Assembly: GCA_963976795.1 (NCBI GenBank)
Contig: CAXBLT010000008.1
Span: forward strand, 49,879-113,878
Source of the DNA: UBA7359 sp963976795
GTDB taxonomy: Bacteria; Pseudomonadota; Gammaproteobacteria; Eutrophobiales; Eutrophobiaceae
Direction: 5' to 3'
DNA length: 64,000 bases
In this document: positions 27,015 through 35,883 of the stretch, in pieces
Numbering within the stretch: the stretch's first letter is position 1
Layout: the number at the start of each line of letters is the position of its first letter
The notes under the pieces: model-generated
Seen by the model: only the letters and a program-made list of their open reading frames with translations
Told to the model about the DNA's origin: nothing
The model's database searches: none
Made by a program: the position numbers and the translations under genes

Positions 27015-28307
27015 TCATATCTCCTGAGATATTTTTTCTGTGGTAGCAGACAACCTATGTATCAAGGTTCTTAGGAATACCTTGAGAAACCGAACCTGAC
27101 AGTTCAACGACACTTGGGATATCACCGTTGAGTTAATCTTCATTAACGATGTGTGATCAGGTGATTTGATGGTCGCAGTTCGTTTGGTTTTAGCCAGATA
27201 GCCCATTTCACCAAAGCAATCACCTTTATGTAAACTTCGAATAACAGACGCATTTTTCATCACGTCTACACTGCCATTAACGATGATATAAAAACAATCA
27301 TCCATATCTCCTTCAACGATGATGTCATCATTTGCATCATAATCTTGCCAGGTGCTAGCACGAAGAATTTCCCAAATTTCTGCATCTGGAAAACCTGTGA
27401 AAAATTCGAGTTGCTTAACCGAATTGAATTTTTCTTCAGCGGAGATATCTTCTTTCGGCTTTTCTAGCGTATCGAATGCCTTGGTTAGATCCGCGGCAAA
27501 ATCCAGGCCCATTTGATATCGTTTGGAGATGTCTTTCTCTAGAGCCTGCATCACAATTTCGTTTAAAGCTTCAGGCAGATCGCTCCGATAATCACTCATT
27601 GGTGGCGGCTCATCATTTAAAATTGTATTGACTAAACTTGAAAAACTTTCTGCCGGAAAAGGTTGTCGACCTGTCAACAATTCATACATAACCACACCCA
27701 GTGAGAAGATATCCGTCTGGTTAGTAACATGTTCTTCACGAAGTTGCTCGGGTGACATATACCTAGGCGAACCCATCATGCCTCCCATCTGTGTCGTGGT
27801 TGATTCTGAGTTATAAATATGGGCAATACTGAAATCACCAATCTTTACATCCTGATCAGGCGTAAACAATATGTTTGAAGGCTTAATATCTCTATGCACT
27901 ACACCTTGGCGATGGGCATAATCAAGCGCATTAGCACATTTAAAAATGATTTCAACCACTTTGTTTATTGGCAATAAGGTATCAGAGGTACAATAAGGTT
28001 TTAAGGTATTACCACCCTCGATATACTCCATAACGATGTAACAATTGTCATCATCCACACCCGCATCATAGATATTAATAACATTAGGGTGCGTCAGGAG
28101 GCCTGCCGTATGCGCTTCGTTGAAGAACATCTTACGATAACGCTCTCCAGACTCAGGATCGTTCAAAGAATCCAGAAATGCGACCTTAAGCGCAACGGGG
28201 CGATTGATATAGGGATCATGCCCAAGATAGACGACCCCCATACTGCCACGGTCGATCTCATCTCGTACTTCGTATTTACCAAGTTTTTCAGGAGCACTAT
28301 TAGCCAT
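27015..28307 (-). CDS. Ser/Thr protein kinase with C-terminal cyclic-nucleotide-binding-like domain
   Basis: Hanks-type kinase (residues about 11-275) fused to a cNMP-binding-like domain (about 300-420). Kinase landmarks are the glycine loop IDRGSMGVVYLG, the ATP lysine K41 (ALK), E64 in the C-helix, catalytic HRD at 138-140 and N145. The DFG motif reads DFS (158-160), and SPE replaces APE. The sensor domain keeps the phosphate-cassette pattern (FGEMGYLAKTKRTATI), though the usual second acidic and proline context is altered. No transmembrane segment, so it is cytosolic. A full-length paralogue lies at 30814-32103. Confidence 0.9.
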   Translation of the reverse strand: MANSAPEKLGKYEVRDEIDRGSMGVVYLGHDPYINRPVALKVAFLDSLNDPESGERYRKMFFNEAHTAGLLTHPNVINIYDAGVDDDNCYIVMEYIEGGNTLKPYCTSDTLLPINKVVEIIFKCANALDYAHRQGVVHRDIKPSNILFTPDQDVKIGDFSIAHIYNSESTTTQMGGMMGSPRYMSPEQLREEHVTNQTDIFSLGVVMYELLTGRQPFPAESFSSLVNTILNDEPPPMSDYRSDLPEALNEIVMQALEKDISKRYQMGLDFAADLTKAFDTLEKPKEDISAEEKFNSVKQLEFFTGFPDAEIWEILRASTWQDYDANDDIIVEGDMDDCFYIIVNGSVDVMKNASVIRSLHKGDCFGEMGYLAKTKRTATIKSPDHTSLMKINSTVISQVSLNCQVRFLKVFLRTLIHRLSATTEKISQEI

Positions 28308-28584
28308 GAGATGATTCAGTCTCTTTTAAATTATTAGATACACTCTTTTAGAATGTGCACTGCAACAAAAATGTACGCCATCAAACTTATAAAAGCAATG
28401 TAATATACCGCTCTATGTTAATGCATCTGCATCAATTTTAATATCAATGATAGTGCCACAATGAAATGAAATAAACCGACACACAAAACAATACTTAAAC
28501 ATACGTTTCACAATGTTGACCACAATACCAAGGCTACTATACTAAATTGTGAGCACGACACCATTTGTATAGAGAGGGGTTATT

Positions 28585-29022
28585 ATGACTACTACTGTAA
28601 ATCAGCTATTAAACGCGAAACACAGTGATATTTTCTCCGTAACACCAGATTCACTCGTTATTGATGCCATTAGGATGATGAATGAGAAAAAAGTCGGTGC
28701 CTTGCTCGTTATGGAAAACAATAATTTAGTGGGCATCCTGTCAGAAAGGGATTACACGAGAAAAGTGATTCTGAATAACCGGAGTTCATCTGAAACTAAT
28801 GTTAGTGAAATTATGACTACAGAATTAAAAATCGTTAATTCTTCCCAAACAGCTGATGAGTGTATGGTCATTATGTCAAATAATCATATACGTCATTTAC
28901 CAGTGGTGGATAACGGTAAAACCATTGGTGTATTGTCCATTATGGATGTTGTGAAAAATATCATCTCTGACAAGGAATTCATTATTGAGCAACTGGAACA
29001 CTACATTACCGATACAGCTTAA
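28585..29022 (+). CDS. CBS-domain protein
   Basis: A stand-alone pair of CBS domains, about 13-70 and 78-135, which typically bind adenosine nucleotides. The repeats show VIDAIRMMNEKKVGALLVMENNNLVGILSERDYTRKV and ADECMVIMSNNHIRHLPVVDNGKTIGVLSIMDVVKNI. Length of 145 aa is normal for this COG2905/COG0517-like type. GAGGGG precedes the ATG at good spacing. It lies between the divergent kinase gene and pgi, so an energy-sensing role in that neighbourhood is plausible but unproven. Confidence 0.9.
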   Translation: MTTTVNQLLNAKHSDIFSVTPDSLVIDAIRMMNEKKVGALLVMENNNLVGILSERDYTRKVILNNRSSSETNVSEIMTTELKIVNSSQTADECMVIMSNNHIRHLPVVDNGKTIGVLSIMDVVKNIISDKEFIIEQLEHYITDTA

Positions 29023-29229
29023 TGGACTTAAGCTGAGTAAATATATGCTGTTTTAATTTTTGCAGTACTTTCAATTCAGGAATCCTGCACACATCCCAAA
29101 ACCCTTTAAGTGTTGCGGCGCATAATATTTTGCTCGTTATTTTTTATTTCACTTGGATGGATTATCAATCCAATCTAAAATCAACAACCCAAACCTTTGA
29201 ACCAATAAATACGCTCAGAAATATCAAGT

Positions 29230-30810
29230 ATGACTTCATCGAATGATAAGCAATCTATCCGCTCGCAATTATCGACCCATTATTCAGCGATGCAAAATAT
29301 TCATTTACGTGATTTATTTATGCATGATTCACAGAGAGGTAAAGCCTATTCGCTACAGTTACCTTCACTTTATATTGATTACTCTAAAAATATTCTGACA
29401 AATGAAACGCTATCCTTATTATTTCAGTATGCAACGGCATCCAGGATCGAAGAGTCCATCGGTGAGATGTTCGCTGGCGAAAAAATTAATGTAACGGAAG
29501 ATCGTGCTGTGCTGCATACCGCACTAAGATCCACCGTTGACCAAAAACTTAAAGTTGACAATGAAGATATTATAGAAAAGGTCCATTTCGAACTGAATAG
29601 AATTAAAAAATTCGTCAATACTGTTCATGATAAAAGCTATCGAGGTTGGACAAACAAACCTATTAATACCTTTGTAAATATCGGGATTGGCGGCTCTGAT
29701 CTTGGCCCTAAAATGGTAGTCGATGCTTTAAGCGAATATCAACAAATTGAAACACGAACTTTTTTTATCTCTAATATTGATTATCAAGCAATTGAATCTA
29801 TACAACGCGTTATCAATCCCGAAACAACATTGTTTATTATTTCATCTAAATCTTTTAACACGATTGAAACAAGAACAAATGCGGAAACATTAAGAACCTG
29901 GATGCAGCAAACCGGATGCGATGATCTAAGTAAACATTTTATAGCCGTTTCTAATAATCTTGATGCGGCAAAAGAATTTGGCATCAACGATGAAAATGTT
30001 TTTGAATTATGGGATTGGGTTGGTGGGCGATTTTCATTGTGGTCCTCAATTGGATTACCCATTGCACTATCAATCGGTTTTGATAACTTCGAAACCTTAC
30101 TTGCTGGCGCCCATGAAATGGATGAACATTTTTCTAAAACACCTCTAGAAAAAAACGCTCCGATCATCCTTGCCTTGATTGATTACTGGTACTCCAATTT
30201 CTTTAATGCAGAGACACATGCCTTCATACCTTATGATGAATCGCTTAAATTGTTTCCAGACTATCTTTCGCAACTTTTCATGGAAAGCAACGGTAAATCA
30301 TTAGACTTAAATGGGCACCGGCTTGACTACCAGACCATGCCTATTGTCTGGGGTTCGACTGGTACAAATTCGCAACATTCTTTTTTTCAACTATTACATC
30401 AAGGCACACATTTCGTCCCAATTGATTTTCTTGTGCCATTATCAAAGCACGGTGACAAAAAACATCAAGCGCAATTACTTGCCAACTGTATTGCTCAGAG
30501 TCAAGCCTTAATGCAAGGGGAAAACAACCCAGATCCAAATAAATATTTTTCTGGTAATAAACCGAGTACAACTATTTTGTATTCTGAACTAACACCAAAA
30601 ACACTAGGTTCATTAATTGCCATGTACGAACACCGAACATTCGTGCAAGGTCTGCTATGGAACATTAATCCTTTTGATCAATACGGCGTTGAACTGGGAA
30701 AAAAACTGGCTGCTGACATTTATAAAAATCTGGAAGGGACAGAGATTACGGAAGAACTGGATTCATCTACACAAAACCTGATTAACCTCTATAAACAATC
30801 TAACCCTTAA
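29230..30810 (+). CDS. pgi: Glucose-6-phosphate isomerase
   Basis: Interconverts glucose-6-phosphate and fructose-6-phosphate. Family signatures are IGIGGSDLGPKMV (sugar-phosphate binding), FELWDWVGGRFSLWSSIGLPIAL, and the late GSTGTNSQHSFFQLLHQGTHFVP with the active-site histidine. The C-terminal lysine region NPFDQYGVELGKKLA is also intact. At 526 aa it is a little shorter than the E. coli enzyme (549), mainly at the N-terminus. It converges on the second kinase gene with only 3 nt between stops. The fructose-6-phosphate product also feeds mannose-6-phosphate for manC. Confidence 0.95.
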   Translation: MTSSNDKQSIRSQLSTHYSAMQNIHLRDLFMHDSQRGKAYSLQLPSLYIDYSKNILTNETLSLLFQYATASRIEESIGEMFAGEKINVTEDRAVLHTALRSTVDQKLKVDNEDIIEKVHFELNRIKKFVNTVHDKSYRGWTNKPINTFVNIGIGGSDLGPKMVVDALSEYQQIETRTFFISNIDYQAIESIQRVINPETTLFIISSKSFNTIETRTNAETLRTWMQQTGCDDLSKHFIAVSNNLDAAKEFGINDENVFELWDWVGGRFSLWSSIGLPIALSIGFDNFETLLAGAHEMDEHFSKTPLEKNAPIILALIDYWYSNFFNAETHAFIPYDESLKLFPDYLSQLFMESNGKSLDLNGHRLDYQTMPIVWGSTGTNSQHSFFQLLHQGTHFVPIDFLVPLSKHGDKKHQAQLLANCIAQSQALMQGENNPDPNKYFSGNKPSTTILYSELTPKTLGSLIAMYEHRTFVQGLLWNINPFDQYGVELGKKLAADIYKNLEGTEITEELDSSTQNLINLYKQSNP

Positions 30811-30813
30811 AAA

Positions 30814-32103
30814 CTAATCTTCTCGAGATACGTACATTGCTGTTGTCGCAGAAAGGCGTTTAACCAGCGTCTGCATAAATACACGACTAAAGTGTAACTG
30901 GCATTCAATCGACGCCTGTTCAATTAATGTCGCATTTATCTTCATAAGGTCAACATCATTTTTAGCAGTAATTGTAGCCGTTCGTTTCGCCTTACTCAGG
31001 TAACTCATTTCTCCGAAACAATCTCCCGTTTGCAAGTGCCCTATCAATGCAGCGTCTTTATACACATCGACTTCACCTGCAGTAATGATATAGAAAGAAT
31101 CATCAATATCACCTTCAACAATTATTTCGGAGCCAGCTTTAAATTGTTGCCAGATACAAGCACGGATAATTTCCCATAGTTCTGATTCGGGAAATTCTTT
31201 AAAAAACTCTAACGATTGAATAAGATTAAATCTTTCCTGAACGGCTATATCTTCCTCAGGTTGTTCGAGATAATCAAATGCTAAACTTAAATCTGCAGCA
31301 AAATTCAACCCCATCTTGTAGCGTTTTTCCGGGTTTTTCTGCAAGGCATGATGAATAATCTTTTCCAGTATCTCTGGTACATCAGATCGATGTGTACTCA
31401 AAGGTAAGTTTTTTTCATTAATTATCATATGTATCAACCGAGAAAAACTGTCTGCCGGGAAGGGATGTTTTCCCGTGAGTAATTCGTACATGACAATGCC
31501 CAATGAAAAAAGATCCGTTTGATTCGTGATAACATCTTCCTGGACTTGTTCTGGGGACATGTAACGTGGAGAGCCAACGAAACCCATAGGCATGGTATTC
31601 GTCGTATCAGAAGACATAATATGCGCGATACTAAAATCAGCAATTTTTACGTCCTGATTGCTGTCAATCAAGATATTGGTTGGTTTTATATCACGATGAA
31701 TCACACCGTTACGATGCGCATAATCCAGTGCCTTTGCACATTTAAATATAATCTCAATAACAAGCTCAAACGGTAATAGCTTATTGGGATGGCAATACGT
31801 CTTAAGCGTATCCCCTCCCTCAATTAGTTCCATGACGATATAACAGTGTTCCTCATCTGCACCAGCATCAAGGATCTCCACTATATTGGGGTGTTTTAAT
31901 GTGCCCGCAGTATGCGCCTCATTAAAAAACATCTTTCGATAACGTTCTCCCGACTCCTTATCATTTAAGTTTTCAGACAAGGCTACCTTCACGGCGACAT
32001 CTCGATCAGCAAACGGATCATGGCCTTTATAGACGACGCCCATGCTGCCGCGGCCGACTTGTTCTTTTATTTCGTACTTACCTAATTGTTCAGGAATATT
32101 CAT
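30814..32103 (-). CDS. Second Ser/Thr kinase with cyclic-nucleotide-binding-like domain
   Basis: Paralogue of the gene at 27015-28307, alignable over its full length with the same domain order. It keeps the glycine loop (GRGSMGVVYKG), AVK lysine, catalytic HRD (NGVIHRDIKPTNI), and again carries DFS in place of DFG (KIADFSIAHI). The sensor half has FGEMSYLSKAKRTATITA. I start at the ATG at 32103, because that places the conserved LGKYE about where it falls in the paralogue; an ATG at 32121 adds six residues. No membrane segment is visible. The pair suggests a tandem duplication later separated by the CBS gene and pgi, or the reverse. Confidence 0.9.
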   Translation of the reverse strand: MNIPEQLGKYEIKEQVGRGSMGVVYKGHDPFADRDVAVKVALSENLNDKESGERYRKMFFNEAHTAGTLKHPNIVEILDAGADEEHCYIVMELIEGGDTLKTYCHPNKLLPFELVIEIIFKCAKALDYAHRNGVIHRDIKPTNILIDSNQDVKIADFSIAHIMSSDTTNTMPMGFVGSPRYMSPEQVQEDVITNQTDLFSLGIVMYELLTGKHPFPADSFSRLIHMIINEKNLPLSTHRSDVPEILEKIIHHALQKNPEKRYKMGLNFAADLSLAFDYLEQPEEDIAVQERFNLIQSLEFFKEFPESELWEIIRACIWQQFKAGSEIIVEGDIDDSFYIITAGEVDVYKDAALIGHLQTGDCFGEMSYLSKAKRTATITAKNDVDLMKINATLIEQASIECQLHFSRVFMQTLVKRLSATTAMYVSRED

Positions 32104-32210
32104 TTGTAGATTTAAATACACTACTTATAATGGGTTACAACGGTTTATTAAAACATATTATTGATGATTAATTGAGTTTTTATCTGAAAATGCGAGTAAA
32201 GACATTTTTA

Positions 32211-32223
32211 GTAACAGTGTTAC
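32211..32223. promoter_or_regulatory. Palindrome upstream of the phosphonate operon
   Basis: GTAACA-G-TGTTAC, a perfect 6-1-6 inverted repeat, 87 nt before the first gene of the operon. The spacing and symmetry fit a dimeric regulator site. No regulator gene is adjacent, and I cannot identify the binding protein. It could also be chance in AT-rich sequence. Confidence 0.35.
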
Positions 32224-32309
32224 AATTCAAATATTCCTGATAGTTGCCAATAGACGACAAAACCTCCCTTGGTTCGATAACAATTTACACAAAGGTATAA
32301 GTAACAAAC

Positions 32310-33059
32310 ATGAAGGCCATTATTCTTGCCGCGGGCATTGGTAACCGACTTGGAGCACATGCTGCCAATCAACCCAAATCATTACTGGAGTTTGAAGGCA
32401 AAAGTCTATTAAAACGCCATATTGGAATTCTTTCAGCAAACGATATTGAAGAGACAACAATAGTCACCGGCTATGAGTCTGAAATGATTAAGGATCACCT
32501 TAGTGATGAGACAATGCCAATAAACTATATTTATAATGATCGCTATACTGAAGGCAGCATCATTAGCCTGGGTTGTGCACAAGAAATATTGTTCAATGAA
32601 TCTGAATTTATTTTGATGGACGCAGATGTTCTTTACGATCAGAAAATGATTAATCGCCTGATCAATTCAAATAATAAAAACTGTCTGTTACTCGATCGTG
32701 ATTTTGTTCCCGGTGATGAACCGGTCAAAATTTGTATCGATAAAAACGATCAAATAAATGAGTTTAGAAAAAAAATTGCTGGAGATCTCGTTTACGCTAA
32801 ACAGGGGGAGTCAGTCGGTTTTTTCAAGTTTACCAAGCTCATAGGAACATCTTTGCTTGGGAGAATAAATGACTATCTTGCAAAAGGAGAAAACAATACG
32901 CCTTATGAAGAGGCAATACGCGACTTGTTATTAATCTACCCCGAACAGTTCGGCTATGAAGATGTCACCGGCATTCCATGGATCGAGATAGATTTCCCTG
33001 AGGATATTGAACGCGCTCAAAACGAGATAATTCCAAAATTATCACCTATTAATCATTAA
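32310..33059 (+). CDS. Nucleotidyltransferase, PntC/LicC-like (probable CTP:phosphonate cytidylyltransferase)
   Basis: Sugar-nucleotidyltransferase-fold enzyme. It begins with the canonical signature KAIILAAGIGNRLGAHAANQPKSLLEFEGKSLL, followed by VTGY, the metal-binding DADVLYD and the GESVGFFKF segment seen in choline- and aminoethylphosphonate-type cytidylyltransferases. At 249 aa it is a single catalytic domain. It is the first gene of the phosphonate operon, 18 nt before PEP mutase. From this context I infer it makes CMP-2-aminoethylphosphonate, but CTP and substrate preference are not shown by sequence, and a second nucleotidyltransferase domain lies in the next gene. Confidence 0.78.
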   Translation: MKAIILAAGIGNRLGAHAANQPKSLLEFEGKSLLKRHIGILSANDIEETTIVTGYESEMIKDHLSDETMPINYIYNDRYTEGSIISLGCAQEILFNESEFILMDADVLYDQKMINRLINSNNKNCLLLDRDFVPGDEPVKICIDKNDQINEFRKKIAGDLVYAKQGESVGFFKFTKLIGTSLLGRINDYLAKGENNTPYEEAIRDLLLIYPEQFGYEDVTGIPWIEIDFPEDIERAQNEIIPKLSPINH

Positions 33060-33077
33060 TCAGTACTTAAATATAAA

Positions 33078-34715
33078 ATGTCTAAAAACAGCACTAAAGT
33101 AATAAGCAAATGTAAACAATTACGCTCTCTCCTTGAATCAAACGAACTCGAATTTATTCTGGAAGCACATAACGGTATCTCAGCAAGTATTGTTGAAAGT
33201 GCCGGCTTTAAAGGTATTTGGGGGAGTGGCCTTGCGATGTCGGCACAGTTTGGTGTGCGTGACAGTAATGAAGCAAGCTGGACACAAGTGGTGGACATGC
33301 TCGAATTCATGTCTGATGCGACAAGCATTCCCATCTTGTTAGATGGTGATACCGGTTATGGTAATTTCAACAATATGCGCAGACTTGTCGTCAAGCTCGA
33401 ACAACGTGATATCGCGGGTGTTTGTATAGAGGATAAACAATTTCCTAAAACGAATAGTTTTATTGATGGGAACAAACAACCCCTGGCAGATATTGATGAG
33501 TTCTGTGGCAAGATTAAAGCAGGTAAAGATAGTCAAACCGATGATGACTTTAGTATCGTTGCCAGAGTTGAAGCGCTGATTGCTGGTTGGGGGTTAAACG
33601 AAGCGCTGAAACGTGCAGAGGCCTATCGCCAAGCCGGTGCGGATGGGATATTAATTCACAGTAAACTCTCCAGACCAGATGAGATCCTTGCTTTTGCAAA
33701 AGAATGGGCTGGTCGTTCACCTCTAGTTATCGTTCCAACTAAATATTACAGCACACCAACAGATGCCTTTCGTAAAGCAGGGATTGATCTGGTTATTTGG
33801 GCCAACCACCTGATTCGTTCATCTGTTCATGAAATGGAAAAAACCAGTAAGGCGATATTTGATTCGGAATCCTTAGCGGATGTTGAAGATAAAATCGCCA
33901 GTGTGGATCATATCTTTCAGTTACAAGGCGCTGCTGAATTAAGTCAGGCGCAAGATAAATATCTGGTGCAAAAGTCTGATATCCATGCCGTCATCCTTGC
34001 TGCCAGCAGAGGGAGTGAGTTACATGAATTAACACACGATAAGCCCAAGGCAATGATTAGTATCGGCGGCAAGACCTTATTGGGTCGATTAATGGAAGGG
34101 CTTAAAAGAGCCAACATCAATAAATCTACGGTTATCGCTGGATATAAAGCAGAGGCAATAGATCTGCTCGGCATTGAAAAATGTATCAATGAAAATTATG
34201 AAGAAGGTGACGAGCTACAAACACTAATTTGCGCAGAAGCAAATTTTAATGACGATATGTTGATCCTCTATAGCGATCTTTTATTCCGAGAATATATCCT
34301 CAGAGACTTGATAGAAACAGAGGGTGAAATTGTTATTATTGTTGATTCTGCTTTGGACAATCCTAATATTACCGGTTCTCCTGACTATGCTTATTGCAGC
34401 AAAGATGATGATCGATCTCCGTTTATGCAAGATGTTACGCTAACACAGCTATCTTCATCCGTAGATTCTTCAGAGAAAAAACCATCTGGCTACTGGATTG
34501 GTATGATGCGCGTGAGACAACAAGGTCGAAAATGGGTAGAGGCAGCACTTGCAGAATTGAAGTCAGAAGAAAACTTTAATGAATTAAAACTACCTGACTT
34601 ACTCAATCGTTTAATACAGCAAGGTAAACCCGTTAACGTGCATTACATTGATGGGCATTGGCTTGATGTGAATTCATTAGATGATATCGACCGCGCTAGC
34701 GACTTCACAAAATAA
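33078..34715 (+). CDS. aepX: Phosphoenolpyruvate mutase fused to a nucleotidyltransferase domain
   Basis: Forms the C-P bond of phosphonates by converting phosphoenolpyruvate to phosphonopyruvate. The mutase domain (about 12-295) has LLDGDTGYGNFNN (catalytic Asp region) and the diagnostic gate motif E118-D119-K120-x-F-P-K-x-N126-S127, which separates mutases from lyases of the isocitrate-lyase superfamily; VARVEALIAG supplies the conserved Arg. A second domain (about 302-545) is a nucleotidyltransferase beginning DIHAVILAASRGSELHELT, where the usual LAAGxGxRL is altered to LAASRGSEL. It also has DKPKAM and a DLLF acidic motif. It is followed by the decarboxylase 11 nt later. Confidence 0.92.
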   Translation: MSKNSTKVISKCKQLRSLLESNELEFILEAHNGISASIVESAGFKGIWGSGLAMSAQFGVRDSNEASWTQVVDMLEFMSDATSIPILLDGDTGYGNFNNMRRLVVKLEQRDIAGVCIEDKQFPKTNSFIDGNKQPLADIDEFCGKIKAGKDSQTDDDFSIVARVEALIAGWGLNEALKRAEAYRQAGADGILIHSKLSRPDEILAFAKEWAGRSPLVIVPTKYYSTPTDAFRKAGIDLVIWANHLIRSSVHEMEKTSKAIFDSESLADVEDKIASVDHIFQLQGAAELSQAQDKYLVQKSDIHAVILAASRGSELHELTHDKPKAMISIGGKTLLGRLMEGLKRANINKSTVIAGYKAEAIDLLGIEKCINENYEEGDELQTLICAEANFNDDMLILYSDLLFREYILRDLIETEGEIVIIVDSALDNPNITGSPDYAYCSKDDDRSPFMQDVTLTQLSSSVDSSEKKPSGYWIGMMRVRQQGRKWVEAALAELKSEENFNELKLPDLLNRLIQQGKPVNVHYIDGHWLDVNSLDDIDRASDFTK

Positions 34716-34726
34716 AGAGAAAGAAA

Positions 34727-35881
34727 TTGATCGAAGCAAAAGAATTTGTTGAGGCCGCACGCGAACTCGGTTTCAGTCGTTATACCGGTGTCCCCTGTTC
34801 ATTCCTGACACCCTTTATTAACTACGTTATAAATGATGACACATTGGAATACGTTTCCTCTGCTAATGAAGGTGATGCACTAGCTACCGCAGCGGGCGCA
34901 GCAATTGGTGGGCAACGTTCGGTTGTTATGATGCAAAACTCCGGGCTAGGTAACGCTGTCAGCCCGATAACATCCCTTTCTTATGTGTTTCGTATTCCAA
35001 ACTTAATCATTAGCACACATCGTGGTCAACCCGGCGTTAAAGACGAGCCACAACATGAATTGATGGGGCAAATCACCAAGGAGTTATTCGATACCATGTG
35101 CGTACCGTGGGAAATATTTCCACACAGTGCAGAAGACATCGCGCCAGCCCTGCAACGCGCTGATGAGTATATGCAAAAAGAACAACGACCTTATGCCTTC
35201 ATCATGGAAAAAGGTACAGTTGCGCCACAAGCCTTGCATAAAAACCCGGTGCAAGACATATCTCAACGAAAGACGCTTGTTCGTTCATCACATAATCCCG
35301 ATGCAAAAGCAATTAATCGTAATAACGCATTACAACGAATCATTGAACACACACCTGAAGAGAACACAGTTTTAATTGCTACGACAGGCTTCACGGGTCG
35401 TGAGTTATTTGCTGTTAATGATCGTCCCAACCATCTCTATATGGTGGGCTCTATGGGTTGCGCCTCTTCATTAGGTTTAGGTGTAGCGTTAGCCAGACCG
35501 GATTTGAAGGTAGTCATTATTGATGGTGATGGCGCAGGCCTGATGCGCATGGGCAATTTTGCAACAATAGGCAGTTACGCTGGAAATAACCTGATACATA
35601 TACTATTAAATAATGAAGTCCATGATTCAACCGGAGCACAAGCTACCGTCGGTGGCAATATCGATTTTACCAAGGTAGCAGAAGCAAGCGGCTATCGTGT
35701 TTGTTTATCAGGTAATGAAATTAATTTAATAGATGAGCTATTTTCTTTAGAGCCACAAGCAGGCCCAGTCTTTGCTCACTTGAAGATCGCTGCAGGTACT
35801 ATAGAAAACTTACCAAGACCTAATGTCACGCCGAATGAAGTTTTGACTAGACTGATGAAACACATTAATAGTAGCTTCTGA
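34727..35881 (+). CDS. aepY: Phosphonopyruvate decarboxylase
   Basis: Thiamine-diphosphate enzyme that decarboxylates phosphonopyruvate to phosphonoacetaldehyde, pulling the unfavourable mutase reaction forward. N-terminal features are TGVPCSFLTPFINYV and SANEGDALATAAGAAIGGQRSVVMMQNSGLGN; the ThDP motif GDGAGLMRMGN... with NN about 26 residues on (LLNNEVHDSTG) is intact. Length of 384 aa is typical. The start is TTG at 34727, preceded by a purine-rich GAGAAAGA; no ATG lies near the conserved N-terminus. It is followed by the transaminase after only 2 nt, so coupling is likely. Confidence 0.93.
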   Translation: MIEAKEFVEAARELGFSRYTGVPCSFLTPFINYVINDDTLEYVSSANEGDALATAAGAAIGGQRSVVMMQNSGLGNAVSPITSLSYVFRIPNLIISTHRGQPGVKDEPQHELMGQITKELFDTMCVPWEIFPHSAEDIAPALQRADEYMQKEQRPYAFIMEKGTVAPQALHKNPVQDISQRKTLVRSSHNPDAKAINRNNALQRIIEHTPEENTVLIATTGFTGRELFAVNDRPNHLYMVGSMGCASSLGLGVALARPDLKVVIIDGDGAGLMRMGNFATIGSYAGNNLIHILLNNEVHDSTGAQATVGGNIDFTKVAEASGYRVCLSGNEINLIDELFSLEPQAGPVFAHLKIAAGTIENLPRPNVTPNEVLTRLMKHINSSF

Positions 35882-35883
35882 TC

